Positions 35,932-48,247 of a stretch of 64,000 bases of DNA are shown here, piece after piece. This DNA comes from Pinus tabuliformis (lineage: Eukaryota; Streptophyta; Pinopsida; Pinales; Pinaceae), in contig CM062808.1 of the NCBI GenBank assembly GCA_031772625.1, forward strand, positions 471,197,655-471,261,654. The letters are read 5' to 3'. The position numbers and the translations under genes were made by a program. The notes below the pieces were generated by a model. The model was given only the letters and a program-made list of their open reading frames with translations, did not search any database and was not told where the DNA came from. Numbering within the stretch: position 1 is the stretch's first letter; every line of letters starts with the position of its first letter.

Positions 35932-36738
35932 TCATTTTGGATCAATCTTCACACCTTCCCGCACTACTATATGTCCTAGTAGATTCCCTTCACTTAGGGC
36001 GAACTGGGATTCCTTAGGATTCTGAGAAAGACCATACCTCCTGCATTTCTCAAAGGTGAGATTTAAGTGGACAATGTGCTCTTCATTAGTCTTAGAAAAG
36101 GCTGTGATATCATCCAAATAAACCACCACGAATTTTTCTTTCTCCCCTACAAAAGTGATGTCCATGGCTCTCTGAAATGTGGCCCTTTCATTAATAAGAC
36201 TGAAGGGCATGCGAGCGTACATGAATGTTCCTCACAGGGTGGTGAAAGAAGTTTTCTTTTGATGATCAAGGTGGACTGCCACATGGTTGTAACCAGAGAA
36301 CCCATCCATCATGGACATTCTGGCTGAGCCAACCACCTTCTGCAATATATGATCCACCTTAGGCAATGTGTAGTTTTCTTTAAACGACGCCCTGTTTAGA
36401 ATCTGAAAGCCTATGCATAACATTATTTCTCTGCTCTTTTTCTGGACAGGGACTAGGTTGGCCACTCACTCAGAGTACCTTAAAGTTACTATGATCTTTG
36501 CATGTAGCATCTTTCTCACCTCTTTTCCGATGGAGGGGAGTAAAAGTGGATTTATCTGCCTGAGTTTCTGTTTACATGGATTTATTCCACTCTTCAAATG
36601 AATCTTATTCTGAATGATGTTAGTATCAAATGCTTTCAAATCCTCATAAGACCAAGCAAATACATCCTTGTAAATTTTGAATAGATTTAAATACCTTTTT
36701 CTATATTGCAAGGGGATTCCTTTTGATAGCTTGATCAT
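35932..36738 (-). pseudogene. pol: Element D reverse transcriptase (broken)
   Basis: The N-terminal part (36466-36738) has DVFAWSYEDLKAFD and KLRQINPLLLP. The middle (36232-36465) has ANLVPVQKK and SMMDGFSGYN. The catalytic part (35932-36222) has an intact YLDD within FVVVYLDDITAFSK and the GHIVVREGVKIDP block. TGA at the 36466 boundary replaces an expected Trp, and another stop separates 36232 from 36222. The three pieces share one frame order on the minus strand. Confidence 0.92.
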
Positions 36739-37026
36739 TCGGGGTTACTCCTTTAAGCCGATGTTGTAGTATTCTACTTGATCATCTATCTCTGGTTCCA
36801 TTGTTTTGGAGACTATGTCGTCCTTATTAAAAATCCTTTCGAGTGGGTCCAGTCCTTGAGGGATGGTATTCCCTTTCAATTGAAAAATTTTGTGCCCAAC
36901 CACTATGTCTTTCCACAAAATGGCTTCTTGATTTGCTTCTTCTTCTTCTTTATCGATGGTGGAGTGGGTGAACTCCCCAATGACTTCTATGAATCATTTC
37001 ACTTGCTCGTCATCCTCGAATACCTA

Positions 37027-37160
37027 CTAGTGCTTGACATTATTAGGTATTGAGGGCATGTATCTAACTTCTACCTCATATTTGAGGAGTGGATTTTGAG
37101 GGGGCCTGAAACAGCTTGTAGCTACAGCAAGGGAATCAACCATTCTATTTCCTTCCCTGG
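37027..37160 (-). pseudogene. Element D second RNase H, C-terminal part (beyond element E)
   Basis: EGNRMVDSLAVATSCF and the following KYEVEVRYMPSIP are the usual C-terminus of the RNase H found before RT in some plant gypsy elements. The Asp in MVDSLA is the last catalytic residue. The fragment starts exactly at the insertion point of E and continues the frame that stops at 45787. Confidence 0.85.
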
Positions 37161-38158
37161 TGTTATAGCTCCAAATATCACCCTTGGTATTTGTGATGCT
37201 TGGTTTATGGCCTAGGGCAACCCCTCCATCCAGACTTAGTAAAAATATTTTAAAATACAATGTTTTACTCCCTGTACGCTACTTTTCCCTGTGATAAAAG
37301 CGTGTACACGCGGGTTAGTCAATACCCAACCCACATATATGTGTTAAAAAACTTTAAAAAAATAAATTTCCTTAACTATGGGCGGAGTTCATGGGTTTTC
37401 CCTGTTGATTACCTCCTAGTGCCCATGGCCCAACTGTTCCCAACTGTTTCCCAACTAAAAAACTAATTGGAAGAAGTATAAATAATACTTCTATGGGAAG
37501 GCCTTAAGGAGGAGAGAAGAGATAGAATTACTATACTGAGATTATCCCCTGACCAAGTCTGAAGTATCCCTATGCTTCAAACACTTCCCCAAGTTCAGGA
37601 AACCCTTATTTCCTTGAGTTTTGATATTCTCCCACTTGCTTGAGATATCATGGTATTGGTTATGGAAGGAGGTTGTTGAAGACTGGGACTGGACGGGCCT
37701 GGAGGACAGTTCTGCTTGGAGCTGGAAGAACAAGACTCAAGTGAACTTTTTCCATGTTTATTATAGTTTTCTACAATAAAAAGAAACGATGTCTTGTTCC
37801 TGAGATTGACCTTGTTTATGCATTAGATGTTAATGTAACTCATGTATGAATGTCATTTGAATGTATAACTAATCGTCTTACTTATATGATATAAAGTTGA
37901 TTTCATTAAAGTGCTTTATCTATATGTTGCTATGTATGTTCAGATTGGTTGATTTGCATATTCAAAGATCATCAAGAGTTGTAGAGGGTCTGAACCCTGC
38001 TGGAACTACCCAAACAAAGGACATCCAGGTATGTTCATCCATACAAAGTTTTTCTATTTAAGCATGTTGCCTGAGTTGTATGTGTGTTTCTTGTTGTAGA
38101 TTACTCTTGCTCTGTTGGGGTTCTGACCCAAAGCCCCAGGGGACTTATTCTCGTAACA
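37161..38158 (+). repeat. Element E 5' LTR (998 bp)
   Basis: It starts TGTTATAGCTCC and ends TAACA. It contains cgtgtacacgcggg at 37301-37314, a TATA box TATAAATA at 37477-37484 and an AATAAA near 37774-37779. It is related to the F LTR at 51949-52937. Confidence 0.93.
37477..37484 (+). promoter_or_regulatory. TATA box of element E LTR
   Basis: TATAAATA is conserved in both LTRs of E (second at 45105-45112) and in F (52236-52243), where the flanking bases differ more. Confidence 0.75.
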
Positions 38159-38162
38159 GAAT

Positions 38163-38180
38163 TGGCAACTCCACTAAGGA
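38163..38180 (+). other. Element E primer binding site (mutated)
   Basis: TGGCAACTCCACTAAGGA lies four bases after the 5' LTR. It matches F's TGGCGACTCCACTGGGGA except for three G-to-A changes, which equal C-to-T on the other strand. This primer type is, from memory, the arginine-tRNA type of Tat/Ogre elements. Confidence 0.75.
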
Positions 38181-40324
38181 TAAAAATCTTGTTATTCCTA
38201 GTTTGGTTTGTTAAGTGTCAATCAGGGCTCAGTTCTTGCTTTGCTTGCTGTGATAGTATTGCCTGCTCCTGTAGGAACTTGGACTTCAAGTCTCATTTTT
38301 TTATCAGGCCTTGTTTTTTATTTTCTTGCAAAACTTAGTATACGCACCTTTGTCTATTTACAGAAGTGTACACACTCTTGTTTCTGTGAACTAAAACCAC
38401 GTATATGCGAGTTTCTTTTGTCAGAAGCGTGTTTACATGCACCTGTGCTGGAACATAGTTGTGTATACCATTTTTTGCATGCTTTTTTCAAATCTGTCTG
38501 CCCAAAAAGATTTTTTTCTTGGTCTATTTGGTTTCTGAGTGGTCAGTTTCTATCTTAAGAATTTAATTTTTCAGTGAGCTTACTATTTTGAATTCTCTTC
38601 CACTTTGAAAATTTTTTGGCCTAGGTTTGCTTTTGAGTGAGTTTTATGATTTGTGTTTTGACACACAAGACTTCTTATAGAGGTTCTTGATTGTTCTGGT
38701 CCTCCAAAACATCATATTGTTTTCAATCTTTGTTTTAAGCTTGATTATTGGTCTACTTGCTTTGCTTTCCGTCATTTTGTGGCCTTACAACTTTTCTTGC
38801 TTTTTGAAAGTTTCTTTTTGATAAATTTGAAAGTGTTTCTTTCCTGACTTCTTGGTTAGTTTGTCAAAGCTCTTTGCTGCCTTTTGGGTCGTTTAGTGCA
38901 AGTTGAAGCCTTTTTTGTTCAAGTTTTTATTCGTTGTCGAATTTGTGACTTGCAAAGTTTCCTTGTGCTCTTATTTCGGTCTTTGAGTCTTTGGTGGCAT
39001 TTAGAGTGCTTTCGAAAAGTTGTTTTGATTGTTTCTTGAAAAAGAAAAGATCTTAAAAACATTGTTTTCTTTTATTTAGCCAAGTTTTTGGTTCCTTTTT
39101 CATTTTTTGAAAGTGAATTGTGATCTTTTGTGATCTGTCCTTCTTGTTTGGAGATAATTTTTGCACTCAAAATTTATATTATCTTCAATACTTAAGATGG
39201 ATTATTAATGGTTATAAACAATTGCTTTCATTTTTAGAGTGATTTAGGATCTTGCATCTTCATTATACCTTGCATTAGGATAGTTTCCATTGTTAAAGCA
39301 TTAGTAGTCTTTTTAGTTGTTGCGTGTGTGAAGTGTGTTCCAATAAAAGAAATGAAAAAGTTTTTGCATGATAAAAGTTTCGTAGAACCCATGTAGAGAT
39401 CTATTTTCATCGAAGGAAAAAATGATTACATTCATGTAGTTACTTTTTCATTGATTCTGGTTGAGTCATACACACATCAATGGTTTCACTCCCATTTATC
39501 CCTTGACTTAAAAGAACAGCCTTTGAAATCAAGCGCTTAATAAATAAACTATTACTTTTTTGTATTGTCATCAGAATACACCAACAAGTTTTGGTTTATT
39601 AATAGGGCCTTGGATTAGGCGAGAGGAGAGTTAACTCTCCAAGACTGCTCTAAATTGTAAAACATACAAGCTTGATTAAAGAGCGAAATCCAATATCGTT
39701 AGGGAGACCGGAAAGCTCCATGACTGGAAGTAAAGCACGAGGGTTCGGGAAGATAAGGACGAGAGATAACCCCTCTCTTACTTGTCGGATCCTACCTCAC
39801 GACTGTTCCGCTCGACTTCTGATACGAGTTGGTGTCCATAGTTTCCTATCCTAGGAATCCACATAGGTGGCCACAGAGGGGAATCTTATAGAACCTGAGG
39901 TTGATGTTGCATCACGTTCAACAGTACTTCTGGAGGGCACCCTTGCGAAGCTTGGGGGCTTGCACCGGCAAAGGCTGTTGTCTGGAGGTTAGTGTAACTA
40001 CCTATGATACCTTTGCTGGTAGGCCTAGGCTGTCATTATCCCAGACTATCTTTAGAAGGTCCCTTACTTCACTTTCTTATATTTTGGTGTCCGGTCCTCA
40101 TCACCCGGAGCGAAAATACTTGGAAGTTGCTTGATTGGTTGTATCTTTAGGGACTTTATAGTTGAGTGCTCTTTGCTCCTTGTATATAGTTGGCTTTAGG
40201 TATTTTTTTCTAGTCACTTTTGGACTTTAGATTTTGACTGACTGACCTACCACTCCACTGATTTTGGAAGACTTTTGTTCTTTCTTTCGAAAGTTGTGAA
40301 GTTTCCTCCTCAAGGGCAAAAGTT
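38181..40324 (+). other. Element E leader, conserved with element F
   Basis: About 2.1 kb of untranslated leader aligns with F's leader. The best-kept part, about 39480-40180, matches F 54270-54970. It includes the perfect palindrome ggagagttaactctcc at 39625-39640. Words of the type gtgtacac, cgtatatgcg and gcgtgtttacatgc lie near 38340-38460. A conserved leader without coding frames suggests an RNA packaging or translation role. Confidence 0.65.
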
Positions 40325-41198
40325 TTGATTGTGCGTCTAACTTCCTTGAAAGGTCATTTGTACATTCCCGTAAGGGAAGAATCTACGAATAAGTTAGATA
40401 TGGCCCATATTCCCGTGGAAACCAACCAAGGTACCCTCCCAAAAGGGGATCCTTGTGCTTTTCCTTTCTTTGGAAACGTTCGTACTCCCTTGATGGCCAC
40501 TTTGAATATTCTTGGATTGAATGTTGGACTACCAGTTTGGTTGTGATCCACTCCAAATATTCCTGATTTTCTTGAAGCTTCTCAGATGAATGCTTTATTT
40601 CAAGGGCATCACATGGATGTTAATTGTTCATCTTAAAGAGAAGTCTAGGATTCCTCTTTCTCCTCCTTCTTGTAATAAGAGATCTAAAAAGAGGAGAAAG
40701 AGGAAGATGAAGAAGAAGAATAATTCTATCCATTCATCATCAACCTCTACTAGTCATGTTGGAGATGAGCCTTCAGCTGCTGCAAGTCATGCTGGGGACA
40801 CAAGTCTAGTCACTGCAAGTCATACTAGCAATTCATCATCAACTTCTGCTAGTCATGTTGGAGATGAACCTTCAGCTGCTACAAGTCATGTTGGGGGCAC
40901 AAGTCTAGTCACTGCAAGTCATACTAGCAATTCATCTTCAACCTTTGCTATTCACGTTGGAGATGAACCTTCAGTCGCTGCAAGTCATGCTGGGGGCATA
41001 AGTCTAGTCATTGCAAGTCATACTAGCAAAGAGTCACTGACCTCTGCAAGTCATGTTCAAGACTCTCCGCAAACCACTGCTAGTCACGTTAGCGGAATGG
41101 ATGTTGATAAGAAACCTGGACGTAGAAGTTTTAAACCTAAGTTCCCTTGTAAGATATGCAAGGGACACCATCTTACTCATTTGTGCCTGGTATTCTAG
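40325..41198 (+). pseudogene. gag: Element E Gag, tandem-repeat form (broken)
   Basis: The frame opens at 40325 (or at the internal MAHIPVETNQ). It hits a stop near 40546, and coding resumes in another frame from about 40640 with a very basic stretch (KRSKKRRKRKMKKKN). Three copies of a 33-residue repeat follow, then an unusual zinc knuckle CKICKGHHLTHLC near 41149-41187 (CX2CX4HX4C), after which the frame shifts. F has the matching CKLCSGDHLTHLC, but E lacks F's large capsid region. Gag here seems reduced to a basic, repetitive, knuckle-bearing protein. Confidence 0.75.
40752..41048 (+). repeat. 99-bp tandem repeat in E gag (33 residues, three copies)
   Basis: Units begin at 40752, 40851 and 40950, an exact 99-bp period. 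Each 33-residue unit is itself three 11-residue steps that start Ser-His (SHVGDEPSAAA, SHAGDTSLVTA, SHTSNSSSTSA). The reading frame is kept throughout, so the array grew while the protein was coding. Confidence 0.9.
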
Positions 41199-42127
41199 AG
41201 GTACAAAGGGTATGTTCTGAGTCTAAAATTTCTTCTACTCCTGGATCTGATATGTTTTCTCAACAGTCCCATCAACCATTGGTTGATAATGTGGTTGAAC
41301 CAGTGCAATCTTTTGTTGATTACACTCCTCTTTTGGGGGGTGAAGTGCCTAACAAAAGAGTCTGTTTGATTTCTAGTACAGAGTCTTCTGGTATAGGGGG
41401 CATTCTGGTTTCTTCGAATATGCCCCCTCCAAGTTCTATGAGTGTCTCCTTTGATTGGGATAGTCTTGTCGAGCCTCATCTTCCTTCCGCTGCACCTTTC
41501 CAAATAAAGGTCAGAGTTAATTCCACAAATGTCTATCGGTGTATGGTGGATGAAGGATCCTCTGCAAGTATTATATCCTCTTTGACTTGGAAATCTTTGT
41601 GTTCCCCAAAGTTGTTGACAGCTCAGAGTCAATTGTTAGCCTATGATAGAAGACCTGGTGAATTTATGGGTGTTCTTCCTCAATTTCCTATTACTTTAGG
41701 TGGGAATACTATCTTAATCGATATGATGGTGGTTGATAGCCCTTTAGACTTTAACATGCTACTTGGGCGTGATTATGACTATGCTATGAATGTTGTGGTG
41801 TCTTCACTCTTTTGAGTGATGTGCTTTCCTCATAAATGGAATATTGTCACTATTGATCAGCTTGCATCTGATAATCACCACCCTAATTCGAATTTACTAC
41901 AAAATACCCCTTGGTTTGTTCCAAGTGTTCAAGTAGACTCTACCCAGCCATGGGTGAATTATGTGTTATTGAATCCTCAATGTTCAATCACTTCTGAGAG
42001 GGATCCTTTGACTTATTATTCTCCTTCTTGGGACTTGGTCCTGGCAGTTGACCAAGAAATTCTTCCTATAGGGACATGGGACCCCTTAATTCCCTCTTTT
42101 GATCCTTGTAGTTCTCATGATTTCTGA
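41199..42127 (+). pseudogene. pol: Element E aspartic protease (broken)
   Basis: The active site at 41546-41557 reads VDEG, followed by SSAS. F also has Asp-Glu-Gly at this place (IDEGAS). The C-terminal protease motif is FNMLLGRDYDYAMN near 41750. A TGA at 41813-41815 stands where F has Arg (CGA to TGA). Coding then continues to 42127 in the same frame, with a further TGA. Similarity to F fades after about 42230, where F continues to RT. Confidence 0.85.
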
Positions 42128-44788
42128 GAACTTGATTTGCCTTCACAGGAGGAACTCTTTGAAGCCATGAGTTTTGACTACCAAAGGAGTCCTTGGCCTG
42201 AGCCTTGCAAGGTGTTGTCTAGAAGAAATATTATGCGTAATTCGCAAGGTTGTGTGGTTCCCTATACCATATTGTATATATAAGGTACACATTTTCAAGT
42301 TTTGCATTCTATAACACAAGATTTTATATGAAGTTTATATGTGGGATGTACTAACTTCTTGTCTAGTGTTCCTATTTATGTTTACAAAACTTGGAAGATT
42401 TATCCTTTGGAAATTGTTATGGTTGATCCGTTCGAACAAGTATTAGTTCTCGAAATTGGCATATAGGTTAGGCTTTCACCTGCATTGTGCACTTATCACT
42501 TTCCTTTCCCATTTTGGCCTTAGGATCAACCCCACCAAGTTATGGTGCATAACCTTCTCATTGCTTAGAAGTATCATGACTTGTGTGGTAGAGCGTACCT
42601 TATCATGGGTGCCCTAGATAGTACCTTGTTGTCACTTGGCACCCATGCTTTTGAAGATTCATTTCTCTTTGCTTCTTCACTTCATTCTGGCCTTATATCT
42701 TAGAGGCTCCTTTGTGTTGAGTTGTACTGCTGCATTGCATTTTGACTATTTTCACCTTTTGGCCTTGAGCCAGCTTCACTTGGACTCATGTTTAAGCCAC
42801 TTATTTGACCATGTCTTCTGCAAACTCAAACCTACAATCACTTAGCTTCTGCAACTTGACACACCCTTTGATCCATGGAAGGAACATCCCTTTGAGTGTC
42901 CTTGACCAGTTTCACCTCCCTGCATTGAGCATAGGATTATTCCTATCCCAGGAACTAGATCATCTATTTCACTTACACTCGTTCTATCCACTGTACTATA
43001 ACATTCTTTTATTCTTTTTTTAGCTTAAAGAAAAAGACAAAAAAAAATTATATATTCCAAAAAAGAGCGGGAACGGGACAACATTTCCATATATTGTTGG
43101 CAGCTAGAGTCAGTTGTGTCTCCCTTGAACAAAGCACTCAGAAAAAAGTATCTCCTCCATTTTGGGCGAGATTCAGTTTGACTTAGGTACACCTTAACCT
43201 TGTTATTGAGTCAATTATCCTCCGATTGGTTATCTCTTCCAGTCATATGGAGAGTTCGCTCGTGCCTCCTGCATGACAAACTTATACAGAGTTATCATAT
43301 GCTGCCACATAGTCATCATTGAGTCATGCTTTTATTCAAGGGAAGTAAACCTGAGTCAGCCTCTCTACAGTGTATTTTGACCTGTTTTTCAGTGAGCCAT
43401 CCCTGGTTGTTAGTGTCTTCTTTTTCATCACATTAGTTATATTGGTCCTTTTCTCGTGCCGATTTGAGAAGGTCTCCATTGACTTCTTGCTAGCAGGTCA
43501 TGTCCTTATCGACGATGACATATTGCTCTGAGGGCAGGCCTAGAACCACACCCTGGCCCTATTTTCATTATTGATAGGTCACCTTGTGCTCAGCATCAAT
43601 CAGTATCATGGGTCTTTGACTGAGTGGTTTCCCTTGTGTTCGACATCAGCTTTCATCATCACACATTAGGATTCGTGTAGTGCCTTGGTTTCCATTTGAC
43701 CCTATTGGTGGATTCCTCACCTCTGTGTGTCATCTTTCATTATTGGTTGGTTCAGAGGGTTTCTATCATGCACTAGCTACATCTTATGTACACCAGAAAC
43801 GTGCTTCGGTTGGTTTACTACATCTTTTTCATCTGATTCCTTCGACATTATTGTCCTACGAGTTACACTCGCGCTAGATTGATGAAGGATGCCTCAATGC
43901 CTTCCTTCTAGCGGATCTTTTCCTATCGACAACGACTCATTGCTCTAGGGCAAAGATCTATAGTCCATTTGGCAGTACCTTGGGGTTTGCAATCATCAGT
44001 GGCAGATCCTTCACTATCGACAATGGGAACCATCATTGTCCCCTGATTGATAGATTCTTCCAGGTGTTTGACTTCAGCTCATTTATTCGCACTTGTTAGA
44101 TTGTACTGGGTACCTTGACTCTCATTATCATTATCGGTGAGTAGTCTCGTGTTTGTTAACGGTATACATCAATGAACGTTAAGAAAATGATTTCTCACAT
44201 GGTCGACTTCAGATCATTTATTCCCATTGTGTAGAAATGTACCACGGAAGTCCGTGAATACCTCGGGTTGCATCAGCATTCTTTGGTTCACTTGTCAGTT
44301 GCTCCTGTTGTTGCTAGTTGACACCATCCACATTATATGTTGCAATCCTCCACAACGACATCTTATATGCTGGCATCCGAGTTGCGATGTAGTATCATCT
44401 TATTCCATCGTGTTCATTTGGTACTATTGGGATCAGTTTTTGACATCAGTGATCAACTTCATCTTTCAGCTTCATTGATCATCTTCTTATATGTGATATT
44501 CAGACATGTACTTGTTCAATCATGATCAAATGATCCATTACGTACTTTCAGTTCTTTATACTCTTATACATTGTGGATCTGCTTGTACTTGATATGCAGA
44601 CATGCTTTAATTTCTCTGAGCATGGGTATGCCCACCTCAGACAGTTGTTTCTTTCTGATCTTCTTTTGATGGCTTGGCAGGCTGAAATCTGGTGAAGTCC
44701 TTCTCAGTTTCGACAGGTTTCCTTTCCATATACTTAATACATTCGGGCCATCATGTACTCCTTTTGACCTCATATATTAGGGGGAATC
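42128..44788 (+). other. Element E non-coding 3' half
   Basis: No domain of RT, RNase H or integrase is visible in any frame. Phrases around ttcgacatcag, catcattg and cagctcatttattc recur irregularly, as in an old, eroded repeat. The tract aggggga at 44779-44785 precedes the 3' LTR and is the likely polypurine tract. Confidence 0.6.
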
Positions 44789-45786
44789 TGTTATAGCTCC
44801 AAATATCACCCTTGTTATTTGTGATGCTTGGTTTATGGCCTAGGGCAACCCCTCCTTCCAGACTTAGTCCAAATATTTTAAAAAACAATGTTTTACTCCC
44901 TGTACGCTACTTTGCCCTGTGATAAAAGCGTGTACACGCGGGTTAGTCAATACCAAACCCACGTATATGTGTTAAAAAACTTAAAAAGATTAAATTTCCT
45001 TAACTATGGGCGGATTTCATGGGTTTTACCTGTTGATTACCTCCTAGTGCACGTGGCCCAACCGTTCCCAATTGTTTCCCAACTAAAAAACTAATTGGGA
45101 GAAGTATAAATAATACTTCTATGGGAAGGCCTTAAGGAGGAGAGAAGAGATAGAATTACTATACTGAGATTATCCCCTGACCAAGTCTAAAGTATCCCTA
45201 TGCTTCAAGCACTTCCCCAAGTTCAGGAAACCCTTGTTTCCTTGAGTGTTGATATTCTCCCACTTGCTTGAGATATCATGGTATTGGTTATGGAAGGAGG
45301 TTGTTGAAGACTGGGACTGGACGGACGTGGAGGACGGTTCCGCTTGGAGCCAGAAGAAGAAGACTCAAGTGAACTCTTTCCATGTTTATTATAGTTTTCT
45401 ACAATAAAAAGAAACGTTGTCTTGTTCCTGAGATTGACCTTGTTTATGCATCAGATGTTGTTGTAACTCATGTATGAATGTCATTTGGATGTATAACTAA
45501 TCATCTTACTTATATGATATAAAGTTGATTTCATTAAAATGCTTTATCTATATGCTACTATGTATGTTCGGATTGGTTGATTTGCATATTCGAATATCAT
45601 CAGTAGTTGCAAAGGGTCTGAACCCTGCTAGAACTACCCAAACAAAGGACATCCATGTATGTTCATCCATACATAGTTTGTTTATTTAAGCATGTTGCCT
45701 GAGTTGTATGCGTGTTTCTTGTTGTAGATTACTCTTGCTCTATTGGGGTTCTAACCCAAAACCCTAGGGGACTTATTCTCATAACA
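44789..45786 (+). repeat. Element E 3' LTR (998 bp)
   Basis: It is equal in length to the 5' LTR and ends ATAACA before the cctgg duplication. It holds cgtgtacacgcggg at 44929-44942 and a TATA box at 45105-45112. Confidence 0.93.
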
Positions 45787-46241
45787 CCTGGGAATAAATT
45801 GGATATTAAAGGCAAGGAAGAAATTATCAATTAGATCCCACACTTCATTCTAGTATGTCCTCAGTTTCGGGTGTTTGGCCTGACATTGATTTCTGATCTG
45901 CCTTACGATCAACTCAGAGTCTTCATAGACTGTAAGGCATTAATATTCATATTTGTTGTCCTTTGTAACCCAAGGAGAAATGCTTCATACTCTGCATTGT
46001 TGGTCACCTCAAACTCTAGTTTGAATGAGAGGGGTATTAGGCTACCCTCCAAAGATACCAACAACACTCCAGCTCCATTTCCCTCTTTTAAGTTTTCTCC
46101 ATCAAAGTATAATTTCCATACTTTGTTTTCATTTGTGTGCTGGTGTTCTGACTTCCTTATTAGATGTACTGATGTTTCCTCTAGGAAGGTCTCATCTTCT
46201 TCTAGGAACAGGTAGGAGAGGTCAATATCCTTCCCATGCAC
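45787..46241 (-). pseudogene. Element D second RNase H, N-terminal part
   Basis: KVWKLYFDGENLKEGNGAGVLL carries the first catalytic Asp, and the segment NNAEYEAFLLGLQ carries the Glu. A frameshift near 45,925 disturbs the frame before the next Asp (EDSELIVRQ in the other frame). The domain runs on to the insertion point of E at 45786 and resumes at 37160. It lies between protease and RT, unlike the second RNase H of F, which follows integrase. Confidence 0.88.
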
Positions 46242-46319
46242 TGGGGAGTTTTATGAGCCTTTAGCTAGGGTCAAAATTTTTACAATCCTGGATTCTCAGT
46301 ACAACTTCCTTTGCTTGCC

Positions 46320-47156
46320 TTAAAAAGTGGGAATAGTGGCATAAGTCATATCTAACTTGATAGAGCCCCCCACCTTGGAACCCCGAGATCTAGATAAGAG
46401 CATGTCGAATCGAGGAGCAATATTGGCCACCACTATGTCCATTACCACACTCATCACAAGGATATGAGCTAGATTTACCACCAGATCCTTTATTATCCCT
46501 AAGCACTTGACTCTCATAGAGTCAAAGGAGTACAGGTCCTTGTATGTTCTGGTGATCTCCAATCCTAGTTATTCCATCACTGTCAATGGCATGAGGTTGT
46601 GTGAGGCTCCAGAATCCAACATACAATTATGTAGTAAGAGGTCATGGATTACTAGGGTAATGTAGAAGGGTGCAGTAGAAGGATCAAGCTCTTCCACATG
46701 TGGCCCAAAAACAACCATTGGCCTCTCCTCTTGGAGGTTTAAACTATCATGAGTTGGTGTTGAAGTAGCTGGATGCATGAATAGAGAGACTTGAGATTTA
46801 TAATTAGGCTGCTTTAGAAGCTCAGTTGGTGGAACATGAATTTTTACCTTTTCAGGCTCCTTCTGGATATTGAATGTGGGTTGGACTTTTTTTGTACCTC
46901 CTGGCTTTGTTCCTTCTTCCTTCCCACTAGCAGTTTTCAGTAGGACAAGTGCCTCCTTTTCTGTGTGTCCCTCAGAAATATTTCTTTCCTTATTTGCAGA
47001 GACTTTTATCTTGGAAGGGTCAGGATTTAGCTTACCTTTCCCTTTGTCTCGTATTGGAGGAATAAATTGGGGAGAAGTTCCCTCTTTTTTCCCTAGTTCT
47101 CTTGACCTCTTCTTTGAAGATCTTATATTATACTTACATTGGGGTTGTACTTGCAC
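46320..47156 (-). pseudogene. pol: Element D Gag tail and aspartic protease (broken)
   Basis: The upstream half is a basic linker. The protease active site is LDSGASHNLMPLTVME near 46569-46620, with an intact Asp-Ser-Gly. A TAA at about 46566 replaces an expected Gln and splits the domain. The downstream part (46320-46562) has the usual LVVNLAHILVMSVVMDIVVAN-like strand pattern and ends at another TAA of the same kind. Confidence 0.85.
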
Positions 47157-47399
47157 AAAATCTACAAACTATTTGCAATAATAACCTATATCTTCCTCTT
47201 CTACGACTACTTCTCTATCATGACTGGCCTCATGGTAAGCCATATTCTCATGTTCTACTTCAAAAAAAGTAGAATGCAGATTTCCCTGCATCTCTTATGT
47301 ATTTGACAATTTCTCATTGTGGTCATCTTCAAAATATAGAGGATGAGGGATATGATCGAGTTTTTCCTTTCCTTCCCTTGGAAGTATTTGTAATGGAGG

Positions 47400-48247
47400 T
47401 CTTCTATATTACAGGTTATAACCTCGGTTGTTGACTTTAGAATTCTGTTTGGAGAGGCTCTTGTTCTCAATTTCAAGATTTTCCACCTTCTGTGATAAAC
47501 TCTTGATGAGTTTGTCCAATTCGTCCCACTTTGGGTCTAATGATTCTCTATCTTGTCCAGAGGAGGATGCCTCTTATTTTCCCCTTTTATTCTTGGTAGG
47601 TTCTTTCTTTCCCCTTGAATTTCCTGCTGAGGTGAAATTCGCTTCCACTCAAGTGCATCAATCTAGAGTGGGTATAAAGTGAGAGACTTCCTTTCCCTCA
47701 AAGTAAATCCAAAGTCAGATTCAAAAGCTCCCAAGAAATCTACTCGAGCAGCAACTAGAGGAGGCTTTATATCAACTCGCAGGTTATTGTACTGCTTATT
47801 GAACCTTTTTATAAATTCTAAGATATCCTCATTTGGCTTCTTATTTATGGCATTAAACTTTGCGAGGAGGTACTCATGATTTCTCTTTTCACCCCATTTT
47901 TGTGTGAAAGAGTTCTCAAGTTCCTCCCAGGTAGTGATGGAGGCATTGGGTAGGGCCTTGAACCATTTTCTAGCTTCTCCATCAAGAGACTATACAAAAA
48001 GTCTCATGACCACGTCAAGTTGTTCCATGTTAAGGTTCTCAACAAAGGCACAAAAGGTCTCAATGTGCCTCTGCACAGTGTTTTCATCTTCCCCATTGAA
48101 CCCAGGCAGAAGCTTGAGGTAGTTCTTGGGCATAGCACTTGGAGGCTGAGGTAAATTAAGAGGTTCATATTTATTTAGCAAAAAACCTGGAAGAGCAATC
48201 TGGATTAATGGAGGTGGATTGAGACTTTCCTCAGACACTTGGCCCAA
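47400..48247 (-). pseudogene. gag: Element D Gag (broken)
   Basis: The first piece (47990-48247) has LLPGFNGEDENTVQRHIETFCAF, the start of the capsid. A TAG at 47990-47992 stands for Gln, followed by SLDGEARKWFKALP and a segment with LEFIKRFNKQYNNL, typical of the gypsy Gag core. Another TAG near 47670 also fits a former Gln. The frame shifts at about 47,520, before a coiled-coil-like tail. The N-terminus upstream of 48247 is unclear. Confidence 0.85.

Larger units (their letters stand above)
37161..45786 (+). mobile_element. Element E: non-autonomous Tat/Ogre-like element with gag-protease only
   Basis: E has two LTRs of 998 bp and a perfect cctgg duplication at 37156-37160 and 45787-45791. 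It is inserted in opposite orientation into the second RNase H of D. It shares LTR, primer-site type, leader and gag-protease with element F. It has no reverse transcriptase, RNase H or integrase. About 2.6 kb of unrelated non-coding DNA occupies their place. Its LTRs show roughly 18 differences in the first 340 bases, so E is younger than D, as nesting demands. Confidence 0.93.

Noticed and set aside
40590..40640. Start of E Gag at 40590
   Set aside because: The first residues are out of frame with the upstream frame that reads MAHIPVETNQ. A frameshift near 40,630 explains the open frame better.
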